A stretch of DNA of 64,000 nt from assembly GCF_019443985.1 (NCBI RefSeq), contig NZ_CP049303.1, positions 1,178,001 through 1,242,000 on the forward strand. Reading direction: 5' to 3'. A model generated the notes under the pieces. That model saw nothing but the letters and a program-made list of their open reading frames with translations, made no database searches and was not told where the DNA came from. Numbering within the stretch: the first letter of the stretch is position 1; the number at the start of each line of letters is the position of its first letter. The position numbers and the translations under genes are program-made. This stretch comes from Liquorilactobacillus hordei DSM 19519 (GTDB taxonomy: Bacteria > Bacillota > Bacilli > Lactobacillales > Lactobacillaceae). Positions 28,698 to 36,225 of the stretch are shown here, piece by piece.

Positions 28698-29663
28698 ATG
28701 TCTGGAAATAAAGAAAGATTATCAGGGGATAGACATCATCGTAAGAATAAAAGGAAGAATGGTGCTTGGAAAATTATTATCACTCTTTTAATATTTTTCT
28801 CGGTCATTATTGGTGTAGTTGTTGCCAAGGTATATAATGATACGAAAAGTGCAGTTGATACTACATACCACAAAGTTAAGCACGATAGTGAACGTAGTGC
28901 AACAAGAACAATCAGTAATGGAAAACCATTTTCTATCTTACTTTTGGGAACTGATACAGGCGATTACGGACGTACATATACAGGTCGAACTGATACAATG
29001 ATGGTTGCAGTTGTCAATCCTAATACGAAGAAGACAACTTTGGTAAGTATTCCACGTGATACGAAAGTTGCTATTCCAGGGCATGGTTTTGAGAACAAGA
29101 TTAATTCAGCTTATACATATGGAGGTACCAGTATGGCAATGAATATTGTACAAAGTTATCTCAATGTTCCTATTGATCATTACATTGAAATGAACATGGG
29201 GGGCTTGGTCCAATTATCTGCAGCCCTTGGGTCGATTACAGTAAATAATGACTTGGACTTTACTAATTTAGGGTATCACTTCAAAAAAGGCAAAGTTACA
29301 ATTGATAAAAGCAATATTCTTGCCTATACTCGCATGAGATATCAGGACTCTCGGGGTGACTATGGGCGACAATTGCGGCAACGACTCGTCTTAGAAGGCC
29401 TTGTTAAGAAGATTGCAACTGTTCAAGGAATTACTAAGTACCAGAGTATCTTATCTGCACTATCCAGTAACATGAAGACTGACATCACGTTCAATGAGAT
29501 TAAAACAATTGCTACTAAGTATCGTTCTGCCGATGAAGTTAAGCAGATTCAACTTCAAGGATATGGTAAGATGATTGATGGAATCTCATTCCAAGTTGTC
29601 CCGCAAAAAAATGTTGATGCAGTGACTAAGGAACTAAAGACTGCGTTGGAATTAAATAATTAG
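28698..29663 (+). CDS. LytR-CpsA-Psr (LCP) family glycopolymer ligase
   Basis: 321 residues: short basic cytoplasmic tail, one membrane helix (about 27-45), then an outside LCP domain with LLLGTDTG, RTDTMMVA, SIPRDTKV and the late arginine cluster (RYQDSRGDYGRQLRQR). LCP enzymes move undecaprenyl-linked polymers to peptidoglycan, here presumably the EPS/capsule. It starts a second EPS operon after the terminator at 28538; ribosome site GGGAGGAAAAA. In many lactobacilli this gene heads the cluster; here it sits near the end. Confidence 0.9.
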   Translation: MSGNKERLSGDRHHRKNKRKNGAWKIIITLLIFFSVIIGVVVAKVYNDTKSAVDTTYHKVKHDSERSATRTISNGKPFSILLLGTDTGDYGRTYTGRTDTMMVAVVNPNTKKTTLVSIPRDTKVAIPGHGFENKINSAYTYGGTSMAMNIVQSYLNVPIDHYIEMNMGGLVQLSAALGSITVNNDLDFTNLGYHFKKGKVTIDKSNILAYTRMRYQDSRGDYGRQLRQRLVLEGLVKKIATVQGITKYQSILSALSSNMKTDITFNEIKTIATKYRSADEVKQIQLQGYGKMIDGISFQVVPQKNVDAVTKELKTALELNN

Positions 29664-29678
29664 TATAGGAGTAGATTA

Positions 29679-30452
29679 ATGAGTGAAGAAGTAAATAACG
29701 AGACCGTGATTGATCTCCGCCGACTTTTTGTCTTGCTTAAGAAGAATTATCTTGGAATTATTTTATGGGGAGTATTAGGGGCAATAATAGCCTTTCTTGT
29801 CTCCTTCATCTTGATGACCCCTAAATATAGTGCGTCGATTGATTTATTGGTCAATCAGAAGGCAAGTAATGAGAGTTTACAATATAATGTGCAGCAGGCT
29901 GATTTGCAGGCAATTAATACCTACAAAGATGTTATTCAAAAACCGGTTATTTTAGACCCTGTTGTGAAAGAATTACGTCAGAAGGATAATTATGCTGGTA
30001 ATGCAGAATCTTTGGCAAATTTAGTAACTATTTCTAACGAGACTAATTCACAAGTATTAACAGTAACTGTTACTGATACGAATGCATATACTGCAGCTGA
30101 TCTGGCTAATAGCATCGGCAGAGTTTTCAGTCAGAAAATTAAGAAGATGATGAAGGTTGATAATGTAACGGTTGTTACCAAGGCAACGGCGAATACAACT
30201 CCGGTGTCTCCAAATAAGAAACTTAACCTATTAATTGGGATAGTTGTAGGTTTATTAATTGGAATTGCAATCGTTGTTATCAAGGACTTACTCGATACAA
30301 CGGTTCGTGATGAGAAGTTCTTGACGGAAGAACTTGGACTTACGAGTTTAGGTGCAATCAGTCATATTCAAGGCAAGAAGTATCGTCGTGTTGTCAATGT
30401 AACAGTTGGTGGCAATGTCGATAGTGAGAAGCTTTCACGTCGAAGAGTATAG
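29679..30452 (+). CDS. Wzz/CpsC-type chain-length modulator and kinase activator
   Basis: 257 residues with the Wzz topology: a helix at about 23-44, an outside coiled region, and a second helix at about 184-204 (NLLIGIVVGLLIGIAIVV) preceded by the proline-rich TTPVSPNKK. In Gram-positive EPS systems this protein activates the separate cytoplasmic tyrosine kinase that follows. The C-terminal tail after helix 2 is the kinase-contacting part. Confidence 0.9.
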   Translation: MSEEVNNETVIDLRRLFVLLKKNYLGIILWGVLGAIIAFLVSFILMTPKYSASIDLLVNQKASNESLQYNVQQADLQAINTYKDVIQKPVILDPVVKELRQKDNYAGNAESLANLVTISNETNSQVLTVTVTDTNAYTAADLANSIGRVFSQKIKKMMKVDNVTVVTKATANTTPVSPNKKLNLLIGIVVGLLIGIAIVVIKDLLDTTVRDEKFLTEELGLTSLGAISHIQGKKYRRVVNVTVGGNVDSEKLSRRRV

Positions 30453-30468
30453 GAAGGAGGTCAATATA

Positions 30469-31236
30469 ATGTTTGGATTTAAAAACAAAATGAAGAAAAA
30501 GAATGAATTGTCCATGGATTCAATGCAGAATGGTGTCGAGATGATTTCTGCCGCTGATCCAAGTTCAGTAATTGCTGAACAGTTCAAAACTGTTCGGACG
30601 AATATTCAGTTCTCTAACGCTGATCATAGTTATCGCAATATCCTTTTGACCTCTTCGATGGCCTCGGAAGGAAAATCAACGATTGCTGCAAACTTAGCGG
30701 TAACCTTTGCTAACCAAGGATTAAGAACTTTGTTGGTTGACGCTGATATGCGCAGACCGACTATCAATGCAACCTTTAGTATTGCAAATCCCAAGGGACT
30801 GACTAATTATTTGACTGACCGTGATTTTGACGTCAATCAAGCAATCTATGAGACCTCTGTTGAGAATCTCTTCGTTATGCCAAGTGGTCCAGTACCGCCT
30901 AATCCGGCTGAATTATTGAACTCAAAGCGGATGGATCTTTTGATCAAGGCACTCTCTGAACAACTTGACTTGGTTATTTATGATGCTCCACCATTGTTAT
31001 CTGTTACTGATGCTCAGGTTCTCTCAACCAAGGTAGAGGGTACAATTCTTGTGACACGTCAGAATACTACTGAGAAAGACGCTGTGAAGCATGCTGTTGA
31101 CTTATTGAAGCACGTAAATGCTAACATTATTGGTTCGATTTATAACGATGTTCGTTCAGAAGGCGGGAGTGGATACTATGGCTATTATGGATACGGATAT
31201 TACGGAAAATCTGACAAAGAGCAAAAAAATAGTTGA
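30469..31236 (+). CDS. EPS tyrosine autokinase (CpsD/Wze type)
   Basis: 255 residues. Walker A SEGKST (about res. 64-69), A' LLVDADMRRPT and Walker B LVIYDAPP mark a bacterial tyrosine kinase. The C-terminus has seven tyrosines in a GYYGYYGYGYYG cluster, the autophosphorylation sites. The start at 30469 follows AGGAAGGAGG; the longer frame from 30406 lies inside the previous gene. Cycles of phosphorylation and dephosphorylation control chain length. The tyrosine cluster is encoded in DNA that also encodes the N-terminus of the phosphatase. Confidence 0.92.
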   Translation: MFGFKNKMKKKNELSMDSMQNGVEMISAADPSSVIAEQFKTVRTNIQFSNADHSYRNILLTSSMASEGKSTIAANLAVTFANQGLRTLLVDADMRRPTINATFSIANPKGLTNYLTDRDFDVNQAIYETSVENLFVMPSGPVPPNPAELLNSKRMDLLIKALSEQLDLVIYDAPPLLSVTDAQVLSTKVEGTILVTRQNTTEKDAVKHAVDLLKHVNANIIGSIYNDVRSEGGSGYYGYYGYGYYGKSDKEQKNS

Positions 31237-31996
31237 TCTGCATTGTCATCTGATTCCAGGGATTGATGATGGATCACCTGATTTAGAGCACTCATTAGAG
31301 CTTGCACGGCAAGCTGTTGCTGAGGGGATAACGCATATCTTGGCTACACCACATCATTTGGATGGTGATTACGTTAATCATCGTGCTGATGTGATTAAGC
31401 ACGTTACGGACTTTCAGCATGAATTAGATAATCATGGAATACCGCTTGTTATTTTTCCTGGACAGGAAGTTCATATTAATGGAGACTTGAATGAAAAGTA
31501 CGATGACTTACTTGGAATTGATGAAGATAAGAAGTATATGCTGATTGAATTTCCTCATGGCTCAGTTCCTGCATACGCTAAGCGTTTATTCTTTGAATTA
31601 CGCAAGTTGGGAACGACTCCTGTGATTGTTCATCCAGAACGTAATCATGAGATACAGGAGAACTTGAATCTTTTGTATGATTTTATTGCTGATGGTGCTT
31701 TAGCTCAGTTAACTGCTACTAGCTACATTGGGGGTTTTGGCGAGAAAGTTCAGAATATCTCTGAACAACTGATTGAACACAATCTTGTACAGATTTTTGC
31801 ATCCGATGCGCATGCACTGAAGGGGCGGAGCTTTGCTTTGCGAGAAGCCTTCTTGAAGCTACGTACTGAATTAGGGCAAGTTAAAGTTGATGAATTTGAA
31901 ACCAATGCGGAGAATCTGCTCAATGGTTTACCTGTTTTTGCGAAAGACTACTCGCAATTTAAAAATAAACAAAAAAAATTTTGGTTTTTTAAATAA
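31178..31996 (+). CDS. PHP-type protein-tyrosine phosphatase (CpsB/Wzb type)
   Basis: 272 residues. Metal-dependent phosphatase that dephosphorylates the kinase: DLHCHLIPGIDDGS (about res. 17-30), HPERNHEI, and FASDAHALKGR near the C-terminus supply the metal ligands. Start set at 31178 after GGGAG; ATG at 31187 is an alternative. It overlaps the kinase gene by 59 bases in another frame, an unusually long overlap. Last gene of the LCP-Wzz-kinase-phosphatase operon, followed by the hairpin at 32009. Confidence 0.9.
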   Translation: MAIMDTDITENLTKSKKIVDLHCHLIPGIDDGSPDLEHSLELARQAVAEGITHILATPHHLDGDYVNHRADVIKHVTDFQHELDNHGIPLVIFPGQEVHINGDLNEKYDDLLGIDEDKKYMLIEFPHGSVPAYAKRLFFELRKLGTTPVIVHPERNHEIQENLNLLYDFIADGALAQLTATSYIGGFGEKVQNISEQLIEHNLVQIFASDAHALKGRSFALREAFLKLRTELGQVKVDEFETNAENLLNGLPVFAKDYSQFKNKQKKFWFFK

Positions 31997-32008
31997 GTTA
32001 TAATGACG

Positions 32009-32036
32009 GGACAAGTTAACAGCTTGTTCTTTTTTT
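32009..32036 (+). terminator. Terminator of the EPS kinase/phosphatase operon
   Basis: GGACAAG (32009-32015) pairs with CTTGTTC (32023-32029) with one G-T pair, then TTTTTTT. It ends the LCP operon. Confidence 0.75.
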
Positions 32037-32109
32037 GATTCTTCCTGTTGGAAATTCTAACCTAGTATTTTTACATGACTATCTTTTATGATCTAGCAAC
32101 AATAACTAT

Positions 32110-32182
32110 AAGGGCCTTTCCTCTACTCATTAAAATCTTCATGTTGGTTGATTTTAATGAATGAACGAAGATGTCCTTTTTT
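32110..32182 (+). other. Second large hairpin with T-run (terminator or small RNA end)
   Basis: An 11-bp perfect stem TCATTAAAATC (32127-32137) / GATTTTAATGA (32150-32160) sits within a lower stem AAGGGC (32110-32115) / GTCCTT, followed by TTTTTTT. It lies about 75 bases after the operon terminator with no gene between. It may end a short untranslated RNA or be a backup terminator. The rest of the 31997-32491 gap is AT-rich and holds only the promoter region for the next operon; no gene is seen. Confidence 0.5.
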
Positions 32183-32491
32183 TGTTTAATAATAATAATA
32201 TAGTCCTTGTAATTTAAAGTATTAACAGTTAAAACTAGCATTAATTATTATCAAATTAATATTATAAAAAAATATAAATAATGAACAAGATGATTAATTT
32301 TAGAGATTTAAAAAAATAATCACTCTAAGTGTGATAATATATTACTTGATTTACAAATGAAATATTTTAAAAAGTATCCGTTTGCTTAGTAGTTTTAGGT
32401 ATTGAAATATGATATGATAAAATTCAATGAAATATGAATTTTTTATGAAATTAACTTGTTTTTTACCTATAATCTCAAATGGGGGACTACG

Positions 32492-33757
32492 ATGAAGAAG
32501 GTTTTATTAATCCTTAGTTTTGTTTTTGCACTATTTTTCTTTAGCAACCTTAGTGTGTACGCAGATAGCACTTCAACAACTAATATTAAAATTGATGGTA
32601 GTTTTGATGATTGGAATAATGTAGCTAAGACAAAAGTTGGTTCAGGTTCTTACTATAACGAAGCAGCGGTTGTTGAGGGGGATACTCTTTATGTTTATGT
32701 AGATACTAAGGATTACACATGGGGATATATTCCTACCTGGGGTGGGTACACTATTAATGTTGGTGGAAATTCATATTATGCTAATTTTAGTGGAGGTAGT
32801 TCAAACTTTACAACTACAGGTTCTTCTAATAGTGCTAATTTTGGTACTGTTGGAACTGGTGTTGAAGTTCAGGAAAATCAAGGACAAACAAAAATGTTTG
32901 AATTCTCATATTCTCTTTCTAAGATGGGAATTTCTGATTTAAGTAATCAGGTTGTTACAGTAAGTAATTCATCGATGGGTACACAAGCAGTAAAAGCTGA
33001 GAATATTGGAAGTTCTACTTCTTCCGATAGTTCAAGTTCTTCAAGTAGTTCAAGTTCCTCAAGCGGTGCGAATTCATCCACTTCATCTTCAAGCTCATCA
33101 AGTTCTTCTGAAAGTAAGAATAGTACAGGTGAGTATACAGTTGGCAATTACAATATTGTAATTGATGGTAGTTTTTCTGATTGGAAGGATATCACTAAGA
33201 CGGATATTTATTTCAACTATGATCTTTATAACATTAAAGAGGGGGCAATGGTTTCAGACGGAACCTACCTCTATATTTATATCAGGATGGATTACACTGT
33301 TACTAATGATGCGTACAGTCATTTACAAGCTTCAGGGTATGTCTTGACAGTTGGGGGGACAAAATATGATCTAACCATTGTTAATCCAGGAACAGGTACT
33401 CCAGTTACTAATAATCTGAAAAATGTTGGTGACACCCAAAAAGTGGGCATAGATTTATGGAATGGAGCAAAACAAAAAAATACAATTCCTAGTGACGTTG
33501 AAGGTATGGCTGCAAAAGTCTATGGAGATAAGAATGCACCAACTGATGCAGTAGAACTGAAAATACCGTTAAGCGATTTAACAACTTCAAGTCAATCTGG
33601 TCAGATTATAACTTTGAAAAATGGGAATTTAGGTGATCAAACTCTTACAATTTCTGGTGGGAGTACGGGCCCTATTATTTTGGCAGTTATTGGTTTGACA
33701 ATTGCAATAGTAGGTGTTTGGAAGTTTAATGAACGTCGAAATAGAAAAAAGGTTTAG
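32492..33757 (+). CDS. Firmicu-CTERM-type sorted surface protein with two CBM9-like repeats
   Basis: 421 residues. Signal peptide (res. 1-24, cut after VYA). Two domains begin with near-identical segments, IDGSFDDWNNVAKT (about res. 34) and IDGSFSDWKDITKT (about res. 224); the xIDGxxxDW pattern is that of family 9 carbohydrate-binding-like modules. A serine-rich linker (about 174-206) joins them. The C-terminus is a short GSTGP motif, one helix (about 395-412) and a basic tail, the layout of exosortase sorting signals. The exosortase XrtG follows eight bases later, so this is its likely substrate. Start at 32492 by the GGGGGA site. Confidence 0.8.
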   Translation: MKKVLLILSFVFALFFFSNLSVYADSTSTTNIKIDGSFDDWNNVAKTKVGSGSYYNEAAVVEGDTLYVYVDTKDYTWGYIPTWGGYTINVGGNSYYANFSGGSSNFTTTGSSNSANFGTVGTGVEVQENQGQTKMFEFSYSLSKMGISDLSNQVVTVSNSSMGTQAVKAENIGSSTSSDSSSSSSSSSSSSGANSSTSSSSSSSSSESKNSTGEYTVGNYNIVIDGSFSDWKDITKTDIYFNYDLYNIKEGAMVSDGTYLYIYIRMDYTVTNDAYSHLQASGYVLTVGGTKYDLTIVNPGTGTPVTNNLKNVGDTQKVGIDLWNGAKQKNTIPSDVEGMAAKVYGDKNAPTDAVELKIPLSDLTTSSQSGQIITLKNGNLGDQTLTISGGSTGPIILAVIGLTIAIVGVWKFNERRNRKKV

Positions 33758-33765
33758 GTGAATAG

Positions 33766-34386
33766 ATGAACCCATTACTTATAATTGGAACTGTCATTTG
33801 GCTATACGTCTTGACAGTTCTTAAACGAACACAATTAATGGCCTATTTCTTTATCATTGGAAGTGTAGGTCTCTTCTTTATCTTAATTACTCTTAGCAAT
33901 CCTTATTGGGTGTGGTTCTTTACACATATGGTAATTCAGGGAGTAAAGGGATTTGGGCTTCTTACAGGAATGTGCACTGTAATGTCTAAATATGGTGCTG
34001 TCCATATTGTAAGCGGGGATCTTTCCAGTTTATTGATGACAATTGATTACGAATGTTCAGGCATAATTGAGACTTCTGCTTTTGCAGCATTAGTCCTCTT
34101 CTTTCCAGCGTATTCAAAGAAAGAACGACTTTTTTATGTTGTTTTAGGCACACTTTGGATATACCTTGCTAATGTAATTCGGCTCATAATTGTGGTTATT
34201 ATTGTCCATTATCTTGGATATTCTGCTTTCTTCTTAGCACACACCATAATTGGCAGACTAGTTTTTTATGGGTTAGTAATTGCACTTTACTATAATATAT
34301 TTACCTATTCTCAATTGTCTCAAGGACTGTACAATAGATTTAAGTCAACTTTTTTAACTAGGAAAGGAAGTGCAGCTCATGATTAG
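33766..34386 (+). CDS. xrtG: Exosortase family protein XrtG
   Basis: 206 residues, about seven membrane helices. The three catalytic residues of exosortases are visible: C97 in DYECSGI, R139 in NVIRL and H159 in AHTIIGR. XrtG is the Gram-positive exosortase; by analogy with XrtA and archaeosortase it would cut the C-terminal signal of the upstream protein at the outer membrane face and join it to a lipid or sugar carrier. It is compact, lacking the extra domains of proteobacterial exosortases. Its stop overlaps the following glycosyltransferase start, so the genes are coupled. Confidence 0.9.
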   Translation: MNPLLIIGTVIWLYVLTVLKRTQLMAYFFIIGSVGLFFILITLSNPYWVWFFTHMVIQGVKGFGLLTGMCTVMSKYGAVHIVSGDLSSLLMTIDYECSGIIETSAFAALVLFFPAYSKKERLFYVVLGTLWIYLANVIRLIIVVIIVHYLGYSAFFLAHTIIGRLVFYGLVIALYYNIFTYSQLSQGLYNRFKSTFLTRKGSAAHD

Positions 34387-35731
34387 TTACTGGATGGACT
34401 TAACTTTCCTTAAAATGGGATTTTGGATTACATGGACGATAATTCCTGTTGTAGTAGAGATTATTCCAGCTTTTTTATCAAGTATTCACTTACTGTTCAG
34501 CTACTATAAAAGGCCGAAGTTAATCATGCCTACCAAGTTGCCGGTAATAACGCTAATTGTACCTGTCTATAATTCAGCAGATACACTATTTCAATGTATT
34601 GAATCAATCGCGAAGTCAACATATCCGACTGATTTGGTTCAAGTGATTGTAGCTGATAATCAAAGTACAGATGACAGTTTTTCTGTTTTCAGTCATGCTC
34701 AGAATGTTTTCAGCGATTTGAATATGCAGATTATCCATACTGACAAGGGTAAGGCACGGGCACTCAATTCAGCTATTTACGGTGCAATTGGAAAGTACGT
34801 GATTAATATTGATAGTGATGGAGTTTTAGATGCAAAGGCATTGATGAACATGGTACTTCGTTTTGAAAACAACGAAAATATTGCTGCAATGACCGGCACC
34901 ATATTATCCAATCGGCAACTTATTAAAAAAATTAAGAGTCCATGGCATAAAATGGTTGCAAAAAATGAATATTATGAGTATGCACAAGCTTTTTTGTCTG
35001 GACGGACAATCGAATCATTTCGAAATGAGTTATTTACTATGTCTGGTGCTTTTTCAGCATTTAGAAGAGATGTACTACTCAGAACCTTTATGTATAATGT
35101 CTCTACAGTCGGTGAAGATACAGATATGACTTTTCAAGTCAGACAGCGGCTGGGAGAACAAGTTGTATTGTGTCCAGATGCTGTTTTCTATATTGAACCC
35201 GTATCCGGAGTGGGGGAATTGTATACACAAAGACAGCGATGGCAACGAGGTCAATTAGAAACTTCAAAGGACTTTTCTGAGAATAAAACAATTGGATTAA
35301 TGTCATTTTTTAAGAACTTTGTTGTTCGTCGTTTAATTATTGATCATACATTTATGTTTCCCAAGATGATATGGTTCTTTGCGACTTTTGTATTGCTATT
35401 TTTCAGGTATTCACCAGTGATATTGCTTGTTTCATATCTATTAATTTATATCTTATATGTCCTAGTATGTATCTTGAATTATGTGTGTGTTCGAATTTTG
35501 TTACGTCCTTTTCCGGATGAACGAATCTATTATCGGAAACTCTGGTGGGTTGTTTTTACTTTTCCATGGTATAACTTGATTTGTTCGATTATTAGATTTA
35601 TCGGGGCGATTAATACGATTACAAGACCAACCAATTGGAACTCTGAGAAGTTCTCTGTTGAGGCTAAACGTGTTGTTACACGAATGAAAGATGATGTTAA
35701 AAATCTGAGGAGGGATAAGAAGAATGAGTAA
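34379..35731 (+). CDS. Processive family 2 glycosyltransferase, exosortase G-associated
   Basis: 450 residues. A membrane helix (about 10-40), then a GT2 domain: VPVYNSADT, DNQSTDDS, the metal-binding NIDSDG, the catalytic ED in GEDTDM, and QRQRW (the Q-x-x-R-W motif of processive synthases such as BcsA and hyaluronan synthase), followed by three or four C-terminal helices. It should both polymerise and export a glycan, but has no PilZ domain. Start at 34379 is supported by AAGGAAG eight bases upstream; it overlaps the xrtG stop. Confidence 0.88.
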   Translation: MISYWMDLTFLKMGFWITWTIIPVVVEIIPAFLSSIHLLFSYYKRPKLIMPTKLPVITLIVPVYNSADTLFQCIESIAKSTYPTDLVQVIVADNQSTDDSFSVFSHAQNVFSDLNMQIIHTDKGKARALNSAIYGAIGKYVINIDSDGVLDAKALMNMVLRFENNENIAAMTGTILSNRQLIKKIKSPWHKMVAKNEYYEYAQAFLSGRTIESFRNELFTMSGAFSAFRRDVLLRTFMYNVSTVGEDTDMTFQVRQRLGEQVVLCPDAVFYIEPVSGVGELYTQRQRWQRGQLETSKDFSENKTIGLMSFFKNFVVRRLIIDHTFMFPKMIWFFATFVLLFFRYSPVILLVSYLLIYILYVLVCILNYVCVRILLRPFPDERIYYRKLWWVVFTFPWYNLICSIIRFIGAINTITRPTNWNSEKFSVEAKRVVTRMKDDVKNLRRDKKNE

Positions 35732-36113
35732 ATTGTACAGAACCTATAGGATTCGCTCATACGTTAATGCTAGCCACGCTATGAGATGGGAGAATGGTAC
35801 TGGTGAAAAGCACAATCATACATGGGAATTAATTTGTGAAATTGGAATCAATGACGAGAAAATGATTATTTTCAATGATATTGATAAGGTAATAGATGGA
35901 GTTACATCATATTTTTCGGGGAAGTTTCTCAATGATTTACCAGAATTTGAAGATAAGAATCCATCGTTAGAAAATTTAACAGAAATTCTTTTTAAGTTAT
36001 TTGAAGCACCTTTACATGAAATAAATGCGAGTTTAATCAAGCTCGAAGTTGGTGAGTCACCAACCCGGTTTTATGCGATTACAAGTTCATTATTTTTCGG
36101 AGAAAAGCAATGA
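35724..36113 (+). CDS. 6-pyruvoyl-tetrahydropterin synthase-related protein, exosortase G-associated
   Basis: 129 residues, T-fold family. Zinc ligands are probably H18 in ASHAMRW and the two histidines of EKHNHTW (about 29-35), the same spacing as QueD/PTPS. No queuosine or pterin genes are near; instead it overlaps the processive synthase by eight bases and is a recognised companion of XrtG loci. Its reaction is unknown: it could act on a pterin or on a phosphorylated precursor used by this system. Confidence 0.82.
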   Translation: MSKLYRTYRIRSYVNASHAMRWENGTGEKHNHTWELICEIGINDEKMIIFNDIDKVIDGVTSYFSGKFLNDLPEFEDKNPSLENLTEILFKLFEAPLHEINASLIKLEVGESPTRFYAITSSLFFGEKQ

Positions 36114-36156
36114 TTCTTTATTAGGCAACACAACAGCCTTTGAGCATTAATAAATT

Positions 36157-36202
36157 AGGGGCTGTAACAAAACCTTGGTTTTGTAGCAGCCCCTAATTAT
36201 TT
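36157..36202 (+). terminator. Terminator of the xrtG operon (between convergent genes)
   Basis: Arms AGGGGCTG (36157-36164) and CAGCCCCT (36187-36194) with an inner ACAAAACC/GGTTTTGT stem, followed by TAATTATTTTTTTT. It may also act on the convergent membrane-protein transcript. Confidence 0.8.
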
Positions 36203-36225
36203 TTTTTTCGTTTGTGAACAAGAGC

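Noticed and set aside
32185..32491. c-di-GMP (GEMM) riboswitch before the sorted protein gene
   Set aside because: No GEMM-like core is visible; the leader is AT-rich without the needed helices.
32999..33110. CRISPR-like or tandem DNA repeat
   Set aside because: The repetition is serine codons (TCA/AGT) in the linker of the sorted protein, not a DNA array.
36157..36225. Sixth copy of the intergenic repeat
   Set aside because: It shares the hairpin style and TAATTATTT but not the TATGGAACA and TTATACG blocks, so kept only as a terminator.
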